Positions 62,801 to 64,000 of a stretch of 64,000 bases of DNA are shown one piece after another. The translations under genes were made by a program, and so were the position numbers. The stretch's first letter is position 1. Every line of letters begins with the position of its first letter. The stretch spans positions 498,936-562,935 of the forward strand of contig NW_019775458.1 in NCBI RefSeq assembly GCF_001039355.2, in the 5' to 3' direction. The notes beneath the pieces are model-generated. The model ran no database searches. It was given only the letters and a program-made list of their open reading frames with translations, and was not told the DNA's origin. The DNA comes from Lingula anatina (taxonomy: Eukaryota > Brachiopoda > Lingulata > Lingulida > Lingulidae).

Positions 62801-63819
62801 TCTTCTGTATAGCTGTAAAGTTCTGTAAAAACATATGAATAATTACAAAACATGTGGACTATAACAAACTTCTAGCAAATCAATAAATGATGCAGTATAT
62901 TACAACAGCTTATTTCACATACATGCAACAAGATCATTAGGGTCAGCTTGATTGTTTGTCCTCATGTCCTTTATGCTTTAGTATATCAGATACACCATTC
63001 ATTATCAATGTGTATATGACATCAGTTACTTAAACATCTTATGATCTCTTGCTGTATCTTTTACTTTTACGCGAAGAGAACCTTGATTTCCTTGCAACTG
63101 ATAAACCACACCTGTACATTACTGATATCTAACAAAAAATATTGAAAAGCTGGATGTAAAGAGAATATGTATTATAGTAAATGACCTATTCATTTCAGAT
63201 AAAACAAAATAAATAAATAAAATAATCCTTGAATAAAAAAATATTATAAAAATACCTGATATTTCCAAATTGTATTTATCAGCATCATCATATATAAACT
63301 CCAGGTCTGGCGACTCACTGTTGGTCTGATAAACAAAATGAAAGTATATCTTATGACTAAAAAAGTAATTGGATGACACGTTAAATGTAATGATTATTTT
63401 AAAAAATAGTAACGTTAATTTCACGCTAGCTTTAAATTGATGCATTCATTGCAAGTTGTGCTAGACGACAGAAACATAAAGGTGATCATCACTTACTTTC
63501 ACTGCATAGCTTACACACGGTTTTTATTAATCTTATTTTTAATTTCTTGAATAAGAATGGGGCTGATATCTTCACTGATCTAAATTAAATTTCAAGACGT
63601 CAGAATGAAATTTTCAAGTGTCAAATTCTGACGTGAACAATTAATTCAAAGAGCTCGATGTAGTGAGAGATTTCTAGTATTCAACTAAGTAAATATGCTT
63701 AATTAAGACCTGTTTCGCATTACCTCTGAATCTCTTCGCTGCCGACGGAGTAACTCCCTCAATTTTGGTAAACCACCTCTTCCTCGCCCAGCTCCGCCAG
63801 CTCCACTGGAGCCGTCCAT
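53213..63819 (-). CDS. STRIP1: STRIP1 (FAM40A), striatin-interacting core subunit of STRIPAK, 20 coding exons
   Basis: Exons: 63819-63724, 63325-63256, 62822-62748, 62327-62196, 61487-61367, 61011-60943, 60622-60516, 59974-59847, 59630-59436, 58787-58594, 57445-57316, 56885-56814, 56426-56352, 56124-56027, 55559-55433, 55035-54935, 54713-54647, 54336-54232, 53897-53693, 53463-53213. All junctions are GT-AG and all phases agree, giving 2418 bases and 805 residues (human STRIP1 is about 837). The first exons hold the N1221-like region (SESPDLEF near residue 34; [29 protein letters not shown]). Exon 9 has [16 protein letters not shown] (about 303-318). Exons 12-20 form the C-terminal Far11/STRIP region ([34 protein letters not shown]). 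STRIP1 scaffolds PP2A, striatin and GCKIII kinases, restraining Hippo signalling and shaping cell contacts and the cytoskeleton. The exon 17 donor is a weak-looking CTG/GTCAGT. An alternative exon 10b lies in intron 10. Confidence 0.95.
54859..54924. repeat. (GA)n microsatellite beside the exon 16 donor of STRIP1
   Basis: 66 bases of GA on the plus strand, so the transcript carries a (CU)n tract starting 10 bases after the exon 16 boundary (AA/GTAAGACAATT). Confidence 0.9.
58064..58161 (-). CDS. STRIP1: STRIP1 candidate mutually exclusive exon 10b
   Basis: The 98-base exon lies between exons 10 and 11. The acceptor is TTTTTTATCAAG, the donor GCCAG/GTATGA. It starts in phase 0 and ends in phase 2, exactly like exon 10 (194 bases). 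It reads ALRRQKKRC... and ends ...[10 protein letters not shown], against [10 protein letters not shown]...GLPWIPKVR in exon 10. Both ends therefore resemble the same segments of the protein: the L-x-x-Q start and the W-x-P-K-x-R end. Splicing 10 to 10b gives AGG CAC TAA, an immediate stop, so the two exons cannot be used together. Using 10b yields 773 residues and replaces an acidic Ser/Pro/Glu-rich linker with a short basic one. It could instead be a decayed exon duplicate. Splicing is inferred, not observed. Confidence 0.6.
59794..59838. repeat. (AAAT)n microsatellite beside the exon 8 donor of STRIP1
   Basis: About eleven AAAT units, ending eight bases beyond the exon 8 donor (CTG/GTGAGT). 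Confidence 0.9.
60222..60261. repeat. Poly-G tract in STRIP1 intron 7
   Basis: G runs interrupted by A, 5' of (GA)n. The open frames across it are low-complexity artefacts. Confidence 0.85.
61603..62229 (-). repeat. 44-bp minisatellite made of the STRIP1 exon 4/intron 4 junction
   Basis: About eleven units with a 44-base period. The first unit in gene direction is the real exon end and donor (TTGCTACAGG/GTAAGTGAGC, boundary at 62196/62195). Exact equivalents of that boundary fall at 62152, 62108 and 62064, followed by more diverged units. Each unit contains about 27 bases of exon end and 17 bases of intron start. Most keep GTAAGT or GTGAGT. The array is interrupted at 61791-61941 by a MITE. 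Confidence 0.9.
61791..61941. mobile_element. MITE fragment inserted in the intron 4 minisatellite
   Basis: Begins CAGAGGCGGATTGAGGCCGTC, matches the interior of 31144-31310 (GGAAGACTGTCAGAAAATATC) and stops before the right terminal repeat, so it is 3'-truncated. Confidence 0.75.
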
Positions 63820-64000
63820 CTTGGATTTTGTGTACAAGACATGTGCTGCCACCTATGATTATTTCACAAAAACTAAAGCGACAGTCTGCTATAAAAACGC
63901 ACTCAAACACTGAAGCCAAGCTCAGTCGTTAAGTTAAAAAGTTCATAAATCTGTTCGTAATCTGAATTAAAAAGGATAAAATCTGCCGTGGGGTATTTCG

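Overview
The window is eukaryotic DNA, almost certainly from a bilaterian animal and most likely a marine invertebrate. It is AT-rich, full of microsatellites and short non-autonomous transposons, and its genes have GT-AG introns. I cannot name the species. Two runs of N (26703-27296, 47186-47401) and two isolated n characters (22744, 34717) show that it comes from a draft assembly.

Four protein-coding genes can be supported, all on the minus strand. (1) 695-2864: a three-exon Ly6/uPAR (three-finger) GPI-anchored surface protein, reassembled to 200 residues with ten domain cysteines. (2) 4266-5495: an intronless class A G-protein-coupled receptor of 409 residues. (3) 42317-42958: a BTG1/BTG2-type antiproliferative protein of 213 residues. 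Its upstream region carries a TATA box, two perfect CRE palindromes, a CCAAT box and a CArG box, the layout of an immediate-early gene. (4) 53213-63819: STRIP1/FAM40, the striatin-interacting subunit of the STRIPAK phosphatase-kinase complex. Twenty coding exons were rebuilt with consistent phases, giving 805 residues. A spare exon (10b) lies between exons 10 and 11. It is phase-compatible with exon 10 and could only be used as an alternative to it.

Between genes: 5.5-14.8 kb is gene-poor. 14.8-31.7 kb holds two near-identical 8-9 kb blocks in tandem, and 32.4-36.9 kb holds a second pair of about 2.2 kb. Each pair is joined at a single n inside simple sequence, so both look like two haplotypes laid end to end and not like true duplications. 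Comparing the copies works as an allele comparison. It shows an empty and a filled site for one transposon, plus several indels. 36.9-42 kb and 43.4-53.2 kb contain no recognised gene, but they have candidate regulatory clusters (forkhead-like, kappa-B-like) and minisatellites.

The strongest novel observations are in STRIP1: the frame-enforced alternative exon, and a 44-bp minisatellite in intron 4 that repeats the exon 4/intron junction, so that a row of decoy splice donors follows the real one. The genes do not form a pathway. They are independent neighbours.
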